DNA from: a virus
Length of the DNA: 63,401 nt
Virus record (IMG/VR): IMGVR_UViG_3300025154_000092
Span: 1 to 63,401 of that record
Direction: 5' to 3' (one strand)
Below are positions 38,492-49,000 of the stretch, one piece after another. The translations under genes were made by a program, and so were the position numbers. Numbering within the stretch: the first letter of the stretch is position 1; the number at the start of each line of letters is the position of its first letter. Under the pieces are notes generated by a model that saw only the letters and a program-made list of their open reading frames with translations, searched no databases and had not been told where the DNA came from.

Positions 38492-41400
38492 GCAGTACCT
38501 CTTTACGGGCGAGTGGATTGCGGACCTGGATCCGCTGAAGCTCGGCGAGGCCAATTATGAGGTATTGCGGAACTGCCGCTACACCGACGCCGGTTTGGAA
38601 GGGGTGCTTGGGTACAGCAAGATCAATACGACGGCGCTTGCCGGTTTTCTCAAAGGAAGGGCGGGGATACAGCTCGCGAGCCCTTACAGCGGACAGTCGC
38701 GCGTGTTGGTTCAGATGAAAAATGCAGCCGAGACTGGCAGCAGGATCCTGGAGAACAAAACCGCCATTCCGAATCAAGGGGACTTTGAGGCAGCGACTCT
38801 CCATTCCGATGCGGCAGGCGCCGGCCCTGGCCGGTTCGGTAAGTGGCCGGGCGGGCACATTGTATACTGCAACGGCAAGGAAAGCCTCGTTTATGCGGGC
38901 AATGAGATGCGCTGCGCAGGGTGCAGGGTGTATGCGCCTGACGGGAGCTTCAACTACAACTTTACCTCCGTGATCCAGAACATGGAGACGGATAGCGCGA
39001 ACGTGGCGACGCTTCACAGGGTATCCGAGGCGGTGGATGCCGATACCCTGCTTCTGCTTCACCTGGATGACAATGTGACCGATTCCAGCCCCGCTACGCC
39101 ACACACGGTCACAAATACCAACGGGACCTTTGCCACTTCTCCCAAGAAGTTCGGGACCCATGCGCTGCGCCTGAACGGGACCGACGCTTACTTGAGCATT
39201 CCGGACGACGCCGATTTCGACTTCTCCGGCGGAACTTTCACTATTGACTGCTGGGTGAGGCTTGCTGCGTTGCCTACAGGGACGAACCGCTTTGCCCTGT
39301 ATCAGCATGAGACCGCAGGCACGGGAAACGACTGGTTCGAGTTCTATATCGATGCCAATGGCGCGGTGCGGGCAAGGGTGCGGGCTGATCATGGCGGAGC
39401 GCCCGCTTATGATGTGACGATGGCCACCACGAACAACAGGATTGTCGCCGGACAGTATTACCATATAGCGCTGGTGGAGTCGGGGGATGACTGGTGGATT
39501 TTTATCGACGGCGTGAAAAAGGCTTATGTTTCGAGCGCGAACCGGTGCGCCAACTACACAGGCAGCGTGCTGATAGGCTACAACGGAGACGGCGCCGGGA
39601 ATTATCTGGATGGATATATCGATGAATTCCGGGTCTCCAATGCGGCCAGATACACGGCCTACTTTGAACCCCCTTCCAGCGCGTACGGGGCATCCGCATA
39701 TCGCACGTACTTTTATGTGGGATCCACGCGGCCTTTGACGGCCATAAAAGGGTATGTGGGCACTGCGAACACGACGGCCGGCGCCCTCAATGTGGAATAT
39801 TGGAACGGTTCGGGTTGGGCCGGCGTGACTTCCCTGGTTGACGGGACGGCGCTTCTCGGCGTGCCCCTTGCGCAGACCGGCATCATATCGTTTTCGAGCA
39901 CTGTCTCGACGGCGAAGGTCAAGGCGATCGGCGCGGTTGTGCTCTACTGGTACAGGGTGACTGTGACGGAGTGCGACGCCACAACGACGCTTTACCATAT
40001 CTCCGTGGATGCCCCGATGCAGCCCGTTAAGGATCTCTGGGACGGTATTTACCGCACCGCCATAGCGTTTCTGGTCTATGACGGTTCTACCTATGAGGAC
40101 TACACGACCAATGTGGCGGAAGAGGATTACTCTTCCGTAAATTCGGCCACCATTGCGCCTCTGGACGCACTCGACGCAGCAAATCACGTGGTTATGGGCT
40201 TTCAGCATCCCATTATCGGCGTAAGCGTTACCGTGGTGGGCAAGGCTGCAAATGCCAATGCCGCGATGCTGGATGTGCAATATTGGAATGGTTCGGCATG
40301 GGTGAGCGTTGGATCGGTCGAAGACGGGACCCTTAAGGAAAATGCCTCGCTGGGGCAATCGGGGACCATCACCTGGAACCCGGTTGAGCACAACACGGAG
40401 TTCCCCACCGAGATCTCGAAGCGCGGGGAGCTCTATTACTACAAATTCCAGTGGTCGGCAACCCTGAGCGCAACGGTATCGATCGACTACATCGGCGGGA
40501 TCACGGCGCCAAGGAAGCTGAGCGGGGGGTATAAATTCGGGTTCATGTTCCAGGGCCACCCCATGCTGTGCTGCTTTGAGGCGGGGAAGGAAGGAAACAG
40601 GGTAGATTACGGGCAGGCGTACACGACGGAGGTCCACAATGGGGACGATACGAGCTACGGCTACGGGGGACCCATTTACTTTGGCGGGAACGAGGAGTTG
40701 ACCGCGGCATGTGAGATCTTCAACCGGTTCGGGGCGCAGATCTACAACGTGGCGGTGATGTGTAAGGCGAGCGAGACGCACCTGCTGGACGGCCAAGGCC
40801 CTGGGTCGTGGCGGGCGTATCAGATAAACTCCATCATCGGGTGCCCTGCGCCGGCAACTATGGATACCGCGGCGATCGCCTGGGGCATGGAAGGAGATGC
40901 CACCCGGAACATTGCCCTGTGGCTGAGCCATTCGGGGCCGGTCGTTTTCGATGCCGGAGTGCTCTCTGTTTACAGGCCCAGGATCTCGAACTACTTTGAC
41001 CAGACCAGGACCGATGCTATCGATCTGACCAAGATTGGGGAATCGGTCGGCTGGACCGATGCGCAATACCATGAGTACAACCTGATCATCCCTCTAAAGA
41101 CAGGCGCTCGCAAGTGGTTGTGCCTGGATCTCATCCGGAAGAGATGGTTCGAGAAATACCCTCAGGCGGCTGCGGAACCATACCCCTGGGCGGCATTTCG
41201 GGTGTGCGGATCGAATGGGATTACCTATGTTTACGCCCTGCGTGACAACGGCCACATGATGCGGCTCGAGCATGGAACCACGTGGGACGGGGTGGGCATT
41301 ACCCAGACGGTGAAGACCGGAAGACAAGCTCTCACCGGAGACGTGAAGGACGTTACGGAGATAAAGGACTTTAAATTCGTGGTGAAAGGGGTTGCCGAAG

Positions 41401-41642
41401 CGGACGTAAACGTGACGGTGAACCACTACAAGAACGACGAATCGACCGCTACCAAGGTGCGGGAGTTTTCGGCAACAGGATCGGGCTACCTGAGGCGGGT
41501 GCAGCCGGGGGGAAAGCTCTACCTGGCGTGGGCTCACCAGGTGGAGTTTATTGTGACCACCAGCGATACGGAAAAGGGAGTAGCGCTGCTCGGGTACCGG
41601 ATGGACTATGAGAAGCTGAGGGAAGAGACGAGGGATGCGTAA
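38460..41642 (+). CDS. Tail nozzle/hub protein with LamG-like lectin insert
   Basis: A 1060-residue protein. Residues 1-170 ('LDPLKLGEANYEVLRNCRYT', GLEGVLGYSKIN) have the opening of podovirus nozzle proteins of the P22 gp10 / T7 gp12 type. Residues about 195-405 form a concanavalin-like LamG domain (LLLLHLDDNVTDSS, HALRLNGTDAYLSIPDD, FTIDCWVR, WWIFIDGVKK, YIDEFRVSNAARY). Later beta-propeller-like repeats include two paralogous units (LNVEYWNGSGWAGVTSL and LDVQYWNGSAWVSVGSV). It seals the tail and may bind glycan. Confidence 0.8.
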   Translation: MASEGTKYPHKQYLFTGEWIADLDPLKLGEANYEVLRNCRYTDAGLEGVLGYSKINTTALAGFLKGRAGIQLASPYSGQSRVLVQMKNAAETGSRILENKTAIPNQGDFEAATLHSDAAGAGPGRFGKWPGGHIVYCNGKESLVYAGNEMRCAGCRVYAPDGSFNYNFTSVIQNMETDSANVATLHRVSEAVDADTLLLLHLDDNVTDSSPATPHTVTNTNGTFATSPKKFGTHALRLNGTDAYLSIPDDADFDFSGGTFTIDCWVRLAALPTGTNRFALYQHETAGTGNDWFEFYIDANGAVRARVRADHGGAPAYDVTMATTNNRIVAGQYYHIALVESGDDWWIFIDGVKKAYVSSANRCANYTGSVLIGYNGDGAGNYLDGYIDEFRVSNAARYTAYFEPPSSAYGASAYRTYFYVGSTRPLTAIKGYVGTANTTAGALNVEYWNGSGWAGVTSLVDGTALLGVPLAQTGIISFSSTVSTAKVKAIGAVVLYWYRVTVTECDATTTLYHISVDAPMQPVKDLWDGIYRTAIAFLVYDGSTYEDYTTNVAEEDYSSVNSATIAPLDALDAANHVVMGFQHPIIGVSVTVVGKAANANAAMLDVQYWNGSAWVSVGSVEDGTLKENASLGQSGTITWNPVEHNTEFPTEISKRGELYYYKFQWSATLSATVSIDYIGGITAPRKLSGGYKFGFMFQGHPMLCCFEAGKEGNRVDYGQAYTTEVHNGDDTSYGYGGPIYFGGNEELTAACEIFNRFGAQIYNVAVMCKASETHLLDGQGPGSWRAYQINSIIGCPAPATMDTAAIAWGMEGDATRNIALWLSHSGPVVFDAGVLSVYRPRISNYFDQTRTDAIDLTKIGESVGWTDAQYHEYNLIIPLKTGARKWLCLDLIRKRWFEKYPQAAAEPYPWAAFRVCGSNGITYVYALRDNGHMMRLEHGTTWDGVGITQTVKTGRQALTGDVKDVTEIKDFKFVVKGVAEADVNVTVNHYKNDESTATKVREFSATGSGYLRRVQPGGKLYLAWAHQVEFIVTTSDTEKGVALLGYRMDYEKLREETRDA

Positions 41643-41775
41643 AAGGAACGAGGGGCGAGGAACGAGGGACGAGGAATGAAAAGGACCGAGGGACGAGGAA
41701 CGAGGTTCGAGGAATGAAGGAGATGGGTCAAGACCCATCCTACGACAGACGAGGGACGAAAAAGAAGGAGAAGGG
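41643..41775. repeat. Purine-rich repeat tract with palindrome copy 3
   Basis: Repeated AACGAGG/GACGAGG words flank the 22-bp palindrome at 41722-41743 (GATGGGTC-AA-GACCCATC, CTAC). Confidence 0.85.
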
Positions 41776-42585
41776 ATGGCGACACGGGGAAGTGATTTGA
41801 GGCATTTGAATGCACCGCAGTCCGCGGCCTTGAGCTCGAGAGCGGGCGGGTTGGCGGATGTGGTGCCCACCGGGATAGTCCGGAGCAACCTGGCCAAGCG
41901 AAGGGCGGAAGGCGAGAGTTTGGCTGAGCTGGCCAGCACTCCGCGGAAGCCGGTGGATATTACGGAGACGCCGCGGGTCGATTATGGGGAGCAACCGCCG
42001 GGCGATGAGACAATGCGCGACGATGCCGGCAAAGGCGACAGCATGGCAACGCCGACGGGCGAGGCGAATCCGACTGTTTCAGCCATGGGAGCAAAAGGAT
42101 TGGGGACGGTTACAGGCATGACTGTGACGGCCGGGTTAAGTGGAGCCCTTGGACCACTCGGCACGCTTGCTGGAATAATTGCCAACTTTGCGATTAGCAC
42201 GTTGGTTGGGCAGTCGGCAAAAGGACAGGCGGCTGCGGCTGCGGTTGCCAACTCATCGTTAGGGCCGGGCATGACCGAGGGGGCAACTCTTGGTGTGACC
42301 GGCGACGATCTGGGATCATTCGGTGTGGATGCGGATGCAGCTTCCCCTGGGTCACCTGCGGGGACGTCTTCTCCTACTCTTGGTGTGACCGGCGACGATC
42401 TGGGATCGTTCGGTGTGGATGCGGATGCAGCTTCCCCTGGACTCGGAACCGGCCCGGCCGCGAGTCTTGGCGTAGCCGCGGACATAGGAAGTGAAGGCGA
42501 AGGCGGTTTCGGCGCAGAGGGCGATATGGGAGGCGGCTTTGGCGCTGCCGATGGTGGTGATGGCGGCGGCGGAGGGGGGAAGTGA
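41776..42585 (+). CDS. Internal-virion-like protein with Gly/Ala-rich and repeated tail
   Basis: 269 residues. Helical N-terminus, then a glycine-zipper-like hydrophobic stretch (MTVTAGLSGALGPLGTLAG), which could insert in a membrane, then two identical copies of 'LGVTGDDLGSFGVDADAASP' and a Gly-rich end. Membrane-active segments and position before the internal genes suggest an ejected protein. Confidence 0.6.
   Translation: MATRGSDLRHLNAPQSAALSSRAGGLADVVPTGIVRSNLAKRRAEGESLAELASTPRKPVDITETPRVDYGEQPPGDETMRDDAGKGDSMATPTGEANPTVSAMGAKGLGTVTGMTVTAGLSGALGPLGTLAGIIANFAISTLVGQSAKGQAAAAAVANSSLGPGMTEGATLGVTGDDLGSFGVDADAASPGSPAGTSSPTLGVTGDDLGSFGVDADAASPGLGTGPAASLGVAADIGSEGEGGFGAEGDMGGGFGAADGGDGGGGGGK
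42286..42440 (+). repeat. 65-bp in-frame duplication
   Basis: 42286-42350 and 42376-42440 are the same 65 bp, with one mismatch (42317 A versus G), offset 90 bp. It codes for the repeated peptide of the 41776 protein; the near-identity marks a recent event. Confidence 0.9.
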
Positions 42586-42650
42586 AGAGGAGTAAGCAGT
42601 AAGCAGTAAACAGTAAGCAGCGAAAGACAGAAGACAGAGAGGATAAGAAG

Positions 42651-43166
42651 ATGGCGGATCAGAGACTATTTCAAAGGAACTTGCGGGACCTGGTGAATGT
42701 GCCGGCTTCGCAGATGGCGACCCCGGGGGCAAAGGTAGGGGAACTTGCCGCCGCTCATTATGGCGAGAAGGCCATGGAGGATGCGCGGGCCAGGGCCGAT
42801 GAGTCGCAATCGGAGATGAAGGAGCTTTCGCTTGCACAGACGGCCGAGAAGGCCGGCAAAATCGTGGACACGCGGCAGGCTCTTCATGAGACGGAAATGG
42901 CTGCGGGAAAGAGGATGTCGGACCGGGCTACGCTTTTTGCCGGTTTGGGGACCGCGATAAAGCTCGGATCCGTCGCCATGAAGGAGAAAGAGACAAAGAA
43001 GATCATGGACCGGCTGCTTGGGCAGGTCGGGCGATACGACGAGCTGAAGGCGTGGATGACCGCGGAAAACAACAGGCTGCTGGGAATGATCGGTGAACGG
43101 GTAAAGACATTCCGGTCGGCTTTCAGGGGAGAGAGCGCGGCGAACCACGACCCGAACATATACTGA
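42651..43166 (+). CDS. Helical internal-virion-like protein (171 aa)
   Basis: Almost wholly helical, Ala/Glu/Lys-rich, coiled-coil-like (ARADESQSEMKELSLAQTAE). Ends NHDPNIY. Preceded by a simple repeat tract of GCAGTAAGCAGTAAACAGTAAG type (42590-42620). Likely core protein. Confidence 0.6.
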   Translation: MADQRLFQRNLRDLVNVPASQMATPGAKVGELAAAHYGEKAMEDARARADESQSEMKELSLAQTAEKAGKIVDTRQALHETEMAAGKRMSDRATLFAGLGTAIKLGSVAMKEKETKKIMDRLLGQVGRYDELKAWMTAENNRLLGMIGERVKTFRSAFRGESAANHDPNIY

Positions 43167-43213
43167 AAAGCCGTGACACGTGAAACGTGACACGAGACAG
43201 GAAGGAATGAAAT

Positions 43214-43750
43214 ATGGCAAATCTCGCCGAGATTGCAACCGGGCAGATGCAGGCAGTGAGCAGCCGCAGGTGGCCTAAAACCTTGCCTCTTGAAGAGGTG
43301 ATTCACGCGGAGCTTCCGGCAAAGATTGCCGAAGGGCGGGTAGTGGAAGACAGGCGGCTTTTCGAAAAGGAGCTGGCCCAGGATAAGAAGCTGTTTGAAA
43401 AGGACCTGGCCCAGCGGGAAGAGCAGAGCCTGGCGGAGCTCGCCGCAGCAGAGGAACAGGCCGGCAAGGCCGAGGGGATTCAGGCAATAGGGTTGGGGCT
43501 GCAGGGCGGAAAGCTTGCCGGCGAATGGACGAAAGACGCCGGCGCCGGCGCTGGAGAATACGCCGAGTGGATCTCGCCGGCAGCGACCGGTTTCGGGGTA
43601 GGCTACGGGATAAGCAAGCTTACCGGGAACAAGTATGCGGGGATTGGCGCGGGACTTGTTGCCGGGGGTACGGCCGCGTATATCCAGGGGGTGGATGCGG
43701 TGACCGACACGGTGGGATCGGCGGTGAGCTGGTTGAGCAGCCTCTTTTAA
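43214..43750 (+). CDS. Internal-virion-like protein with glycine-zipper segment (178 aa)
   Basis: Long charged coil (RRLFEKELAQDKKLFEKDLA) followed by a Gly/Ala membrane-like region (GFGVGYGISKLTGNKYAG, IGAGLVAGGTAAYI). Similar to ejection proteins that form a channel. GACACGTGAAACGTGACAC repeats sit just before it (43172-43195). Confidence 0.6.
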   Translation: MANLAEIATGQMQAVSSRRWPKTLPLEEVIHAELPAKIAEGRVVEDRRLFEKELAQDKKLFEKDLAQREEQSLAELAAAEEQAGKAEGIQAIGLGLQGGKLAGEWTKDAGAGAGEYAEWISPAATGFGVGYGISKLTGNKYAGIGAGLVAGGTAAYIQGVDAVTDTVGSAVSWLSSLF

Positions 43751-43789
43751 GGAACGAGGAACGAGGATCGAGGGACGAGGAAAGAGGGA

Positions 43790-44206
43790 ATGGTAATCAC
43801 AAGCTATAAGTGGCAGGAGATCGAGGGGGTGTATCCGGGCATTTTTTCGGAGTTTTTTCCGGATGAAACGCTTAATCCGGCGGATGCGCCGGCGATGGTC
43901 TATGTTGGCCAGCAAGAGGACATTATAGGTTTTCTGGCTGGGTACTTTCATAATCTTGAAACGCTGTACATTCAACGAATTGGGCTCAGGCAGGATTTGA
44001 GGGGGAAGCAGCTAACCATGGGGTTTTTTGTCGAGGCCGTTGAATACCTGAGGCGTCAGGGGATCCGGTATTCAACGGCCGCGATCGAGAACACGAACCG
44101 GGCGGCGCTGATTGCGGCGTTGAAGGCGGGATTTCTTGTGAACGGCTGCAGGGTGGACACCAGGGGAAAGCTGTTTGTGGAAATGATAATTAAAATCAAC
44201 GAATAG
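43790..44206 (+). CDS. GNAT-like acetyltransferase
   Basis: A 138-residue protein. ETLYIQRIGLRQDLRGK matches GNAT motif A (strand 4 plus the Q/RxxGxG/A-like loop, here degenerate RQDLRGKQ), then 'GFFVEAVEYLRRQGIRYST', IENTNRAALIAALKAGF (motif B) and a C-terminal strand. It would transfer an acetyl group from acetyl-CoA. Its placement amid virion genes is unusual. Substrate unknown. Confidence 0.75.
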   Translation: MVITSYKWQEIEGVYPGIFSEFFPDETLNPADAPAMVYVGQQEDIIGFLAGYFHNLETLYIQRIGLRQDLRGKQLTMGFFVEAVEYLRRQGIRYSTAAIENTNRAALIAALKAGFLVNGCRVDTRGKLFVEMIIKINE

Positions 44207-44252
44207 GACCGACAGGTCGGATAGGACCAAATAGGACCTATTTGGAGGAAAC

Positions 44253-46001
44253 ATGGGCAACCCATACGGTGGTTACACGCCGGCCGAGGCGCTGAGGGAT
44301 ACCGGGAATTCACTGGCAGACATGATGAAATCCCTCCTCGCGGTGAAGGTGGAAAATGCCAAGCTGGATGTCGAGGGCAAGCGGCTGGATCTGGAGACGG
44401 CGAAGACCCGCGGGGGCATTGAGAAAGATCTGAGCCTGCAGCAGCTCGCGGGGGAGAAGGACCTGGCGGATATACGATACAAAGGGCAGGAGCAGGAGTT
44501 GAAGAGGGAAAGCCAGGCGTCGGAGGCCGGTTACCGCGACCGTTTAGCCGGTGTGTGGGAGCGCAGAGCCGGTGTGGACGAAGCCGAGCTTGGTATGAAA
44601 CAGCGAGAGGAAACCAGGCTGAACAGGGAAGACAGTTATGGCAACATGGTGATGGGGAGCAACCTGCCTGCAGCGGTCAAGAAGATCATAAAGTCGAACG
44701 CGGATCCGGAGGAGTGGGGAAGAAAGACGACCGTGCGAGAGTTTAAGTCGGGCGTGGAAGAGTTCTTTAAGCAGAACCCGAACGTCATGCTCGGCGGCCT
44801 GGTGATGGGCCTGGGTCTCAAGCTGCGGCAAGCTGAGGAGAAGATCAAAGGGGCAAAGAGCGAAGAGGAAGTAAGTGCCATTTTCGAAAGGGAGCTCGAG
44901 CCTGCGGCCTACCACATGATGGAGCTCAGGATGATGCTGGGGGACGGTCCGGATATGAGCGAGAAGGACCGGAGCACGTATGCGCAGCTCGGGATGAAGG
45001 CCTATGCGGCAAGCCCTGAGAATTACAAGGATGCGGCAGAAGCCATACAAAAGGCGGTGACTACCGGGGCAGCACTGAAAAAGGCCTATTGGGAGGAGAA
45101 GTTTCCGGCCAAGGAGAAACGAAAGGAAAAGGCGATGGAGGCGTTCAGGGAAGGGCGCCCGGAAACCTATGGCTATGAAATCCGGGAAGTCTATCCTGGT
45201 GAGCGTGAGTATTTTAAGAAAAACCCAGAAGTTGCCGGCATGGCCACAGAGGACGGCAAAATTATACTGAACCCTAACTCCAAACTTACGGAGCGGGAGC
45301 GTAGAGCGGTAGCGCAAAACGAAGCTGTACGGTTGTATTTGCAGGAGACAAACGCTAACCCAAATTTTCAGCTTACGCCGGAGCAGAAAACATCCTTAAA
45401 GGGGACCCCTTACGAGAACGACGAAACCGCAGCGAAGCACACCATAATTGCCAGGATTGTGAGTGGCGACCCGAGCGCAAAAAACGTAACGCAGGAACAG
45501 AAGCAGTTGGCAAGCCAAGTGGAAGCAAAACTACAGCAAAGGGTAACAGGCAAATCAGATCCTAAGGCTGCGGTGATGGGCAAGCTCAATGAGCTGGAGG
45601 GGATGTCATCGCAGCTTGAGCAATCGGGGTTGAGCCTGGATAAGGTCAAGAAGAACGTGCAGAAGGCAATGGCCGCGGGCAACATGGAAAAAGCACGGAA
45701 AACCTTAGACAACGCATTTGAGGCCGCGAAGAAGGCCAAACCTGCCGGGAGTCCGCGGAATCTGGCAAAGGAAGAAGAACGGCAATTGTCGGCAATGCAG
45801 GGGGTGCCGCTCGGACTGACGGGCGGGGAGAGCATGGGGCCTGTGCTGCCGGATGTTTCGGGGAATGCTCAGGGTGTCAAGGAGAGCCTGCAGGATGTGT
45901 TGGCCGGCATGGATGAGCGAACGCAGACCTTCAAGGAGGATGTTTCGAAGAGGGTGAAGAGCGCTTCGTCGCTGAGAGATATTTTGAAGTACGGCAAATA
46001 G
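44253..46001 (+). CDS. Large coiled-coil internal virion protein (582 aa)
   Basis: Strongly helical and charged. N-terminal 'GGYTPAEALRDTGNSLADMM', coiled-coil repeats to about residue 130, then the stretch 'VAGMATEDGKIILNPNSKLT' with TPEQKTSLKGTPYEND and TIIARIVSGDPSAKN, a segment shared with large phage ejection/polyvalent proteins. Precedes the giant gene, so probably an ejected core component. GGAGGAAAC precedes ATG 44253. Confidence 0.7.
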   Translation: MGNPYGGYTPAEALRDTGNSLADMMKSLLAVKVENAKLDVEGKRLDLETAKTRGGIEKDLSLQQLAGEKDLADIRYKGQEQELKRESQASEAGYRDRLAGVWERRAGVDEAELGMKQREETRLNREDSYGNMVMGSNLPAAVKKIIKSNADPEEWGRKTTVREFKSGVEEFFKQNPNVMLGGLVMGLGLKLRQAEEKIKGAKSEEEVSAIFERELEPAAYHMMELRMMLGDGPDMSEKDRSTYAQLGMKAYAASPENYKDAAEAIQKAVTTGAALKKAYWEEKFPAKEKRKEKAMEAFREGRPETYGYEIREVYPGEREYFKKNPEVAGMATEDGKIILNPNSKLTERERRAVAQNEAVRLYLQETNANPNFQLTPEQKTSLKGTPYENDETAAKHTIIARIVSGDPSAKNVTQEQKQLASQVEAKLQQRVTGKSDPKAAVMGKLNELEGMSSQLEQSGLSLDKVKKNVQKAMAAGNMEKARKTLDNAFEAAKKAKPAGSPRNLAKEEERQLSAMQGVPLGLTGGESMGPVLPDVSGNAQGVKESLQDVLAGMDERTQTFKEDVSKRVKSASSLRDILKYGK

Positions 46002-46081
46002 AGGGTTTCCGCCGCGGAGTGAGCAGGCGCATATATTCCTGAGCGGAGTGTGCGCCTATTTTGTTACACGGGGATCTACAC

Positions 46082-49000
46082 ATGTTCAAAAGCCTAGAAG
46101 AATTCGACCGCTGGGTAGAGGAAGGCAGGCAGGAGGAAATCAGTAAGCGGGCGGCTATGTCGAAACCGCGCGGGGTGCTCAAAGAGGCTGCATCGGCCCT
46201 GGGGGCCGGTGTGGTGAGCACGGGGGAATCGATTGCCGGCGCCGGTGAGATGATCGGGATCCCCGGGGCGAGAGGCGCCAGGGAATACCTCCAGGAGGTG
46301 GGCGAGGCGGAATCTCTGGCCAGGCCTGAGGATCTACAGGAGGGCACCATTGTCGAGCATCCGGAACGGTTGGCGGATTGGCGATGGTGGGTGAGGTCCC
46401 TGGGGGAGAACATCCCGAACATGGCGGCCATGATGTTGCCGGGCGGGCTCGCGTGGAAAGGGGCCAAGGCGGCCGGCTGGGGGTACAAAGCGATCAAGAC
46501 CGCGGCGCTGAGCGGGGCGTTCTCAGGGGCTGCAACGGTGGAGGCGGGCGCCGCTTACACCCAGGCCAAGAAAGAGATGGATGAGTTCGGGTATGCCGAT
46601 GACGTGATAGAGCGCGTGGCCACTGCCGAAGGGCTGATTGTGGGGACTGCAAACGGCATTCTGGAGATGCTGCCGTTCGACAACCTCTTTCTGCGGTCTA
46701 CCGGCGCTTCCGGCATTATTCGCAGGATTGTGCGGCAGGCGGTTTTCGAGGGGTCGACCGAGATGGCCCAAGAGACGGTGAGCCTGGCTGTGGAGCAGTG
46801 GGGGCACCAGCCGGATGTGGAGCTGAAGACCGCGATAGGCCGGGTGCTGGAATCCGGGATTATAGGCGGGGTGCTCGGCGGCGGGGCAGGTGCGGTATTT
46901 CAGAGGACAGAGGACAGAGGACAGAGGACAGAAAAAGAAAAAGATCAACCCATATCCACGACGGGGCAGGAGACGACCCGGGTTGGTTTGGCGGAGATCG
47001 CCGCGGCCGAAGAGGAGCGCAAGGAGAAGGCTCGCCGGGTGGAGAAGGCCAAGGCCGATGCGCCGGCGGCGCTGGCGGAGATCCTGAAGGAAGAAGAGGA
47101 GAGTAGAGCGGAAGTGGTGGCTGCGAAGGCCATTGCGGAGATCGAAGGGACCAAAGGGACGGCAGGGACCGAAGAAGCGGAGGGTGTGGATGAAGGTGCA
47201 CAAGAAGGACGGGTGGCACGTGTACTCGGAGAAGAAGAACCCGTTGACGGGGAAGCGGCGGCATCTGGGGGGCCCGTACCCGGCGGAGAGCCAGGCGAAC
47301 GAGAGGTTGCGGCAGGTGGAGGCGGCGAAGGGGAAAAAGTAGAAACGGAGAAACGGGGAAGCGGAGAAACGGAGATCAAGGAGAAGATCGATGCGGCGGC
47401 CAATGAAGCGGCCACATCCCCGAAGAACGATTTGCCTGAACCCACCGAAGAGCAGAAGGAGAAAGAAAACTACAAGATGGGGCATCCTGACCCTAAGCTG
47501 CTGCATGGGTTGGATATCTCCATAGAGAACCCCAAAGGCTCCATTCGCAAAGGCAAGAGCAAGGCCGGCGTGGAATGGCAAACGAAGATGCAGGCGCACT
47601 ATGGTCACATAAACGGGACCGAAGGCGCGGACAGCAGCAAAAAGCTGCGGCAAGGAGTTGACGTCTTCATAGGAGAAACCCCTGAAAGTGAAATGGTGTT
47701 CATTGTCAACCAGGTGAGCCCTGATACCGGCAAGTTCGACGAACACAAGGCCATGCTCAATTACCCCAGCGAAGAAGACGCCCGTAAGGGCTACCTGGGC
47801 AACTATGAAAAGGGATGGAAGGGACTCGGATCCATTGTGCCCATGAAAATGGATGAGTTCAAGACCTGGCTCAAGGAAGGGGACACGACAAAGGAGGCAA
47901 AAGGGACACGAGGGACCAAAGGGACGGAAGGGGAGAAAGGACGGGCGGCGGAAGCGAAGACAGAGCCCACAGCGAAAGAAAAGGCTGTGTCGCAGGGGGT
48001 AGCAAGCATCACGGGGGGAAAGCCCACGGCCGCGGCGCCTGCAGAGGCAAAGGGCAAGAAGGAAGAGCCAACCCCGGCAGAGACGAAGAAAGCAGGAGAG
48101 TACGGGGTTCCTATTCCGCAGGCTTGGAGTAGGCCTACGACCGGAGCAGAAAAGAAATTTGCCAACTACAAGGGTTTTGCATCGTCTGATGAAGGCGGAT
48201 ACCTGTCCGTCGAGGCTTGGGGGGAGACGCAATCCGACGCGGAAAATAATGCACGTAAAGAATTTGAACGCCAATGGTTCAACCGGGATCAATGGAGAAA
48301 AAAGGAGAGCCCGGAGCTCAAAGCCTCAGAAGCAAGCGCAGATGATCTCCTCGCCGAGTGGGATAAGCAGGCGGCGGAGATGGAGGAACCGAAAGAACTA
48401 CGCATAAGTCAGAAGGAACTCGCTGTGCTGCGATCACGGCTGAAGATAGCACAAGAACGCGGCGCGATGGTCGCAGGCATTGAAGTGGATATCCGGCGAT
48501 ATGAGGAGAGCCCAAAGACTTCCGATCTTGATTACAGGGCAACCCTCAATGAACTGAATCAGCGGATCGCTGAGCAAGAGAAGCACGAAAAGGAAGTCAA
48601 GGCGAAGGAACAACTACCCTCCTGGGCGGCGAAGAAGGTTGGAGAGAACCGGGCCGACATTGCCCTTTATGAGGACAAGGACGGCAACCGGGTATTTCTG
48701 GACAAAGGCTTTGTGACGAGCGCTCCTCGCCCTTTAGTCTCCGGCGGCCAGGTCCTGAAGCCTTATAATCCGGAGCAGCTTTACAAGGCTGGGCGGAAAG
48801 AGTTTCTCACCAAGGAAGAGCTGGAGAAGTTCAAGGCCGAGGGAAAACCTGTTTCTGCAGGAGTGGCCAGCATAACGGGGAAGAAGCAGGAAGCGGAAGC
48901 TAAAGCGGCGGAAAAGAAGGAGTTCAAGGAAGGTGATTTTGTCGTACCGAACTCTGAAAGCGGGCTTGGGATCACTTATCGCGGCAGGATCACAAAGACT

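Noticed and set aside
25458-46001. Tape-measure, tail-tube or -1 frameshift chaperone genes
   Set aside because: None is visible. The portal, adaptor and nozzle set and internal proteins fit a short-tailed virion.
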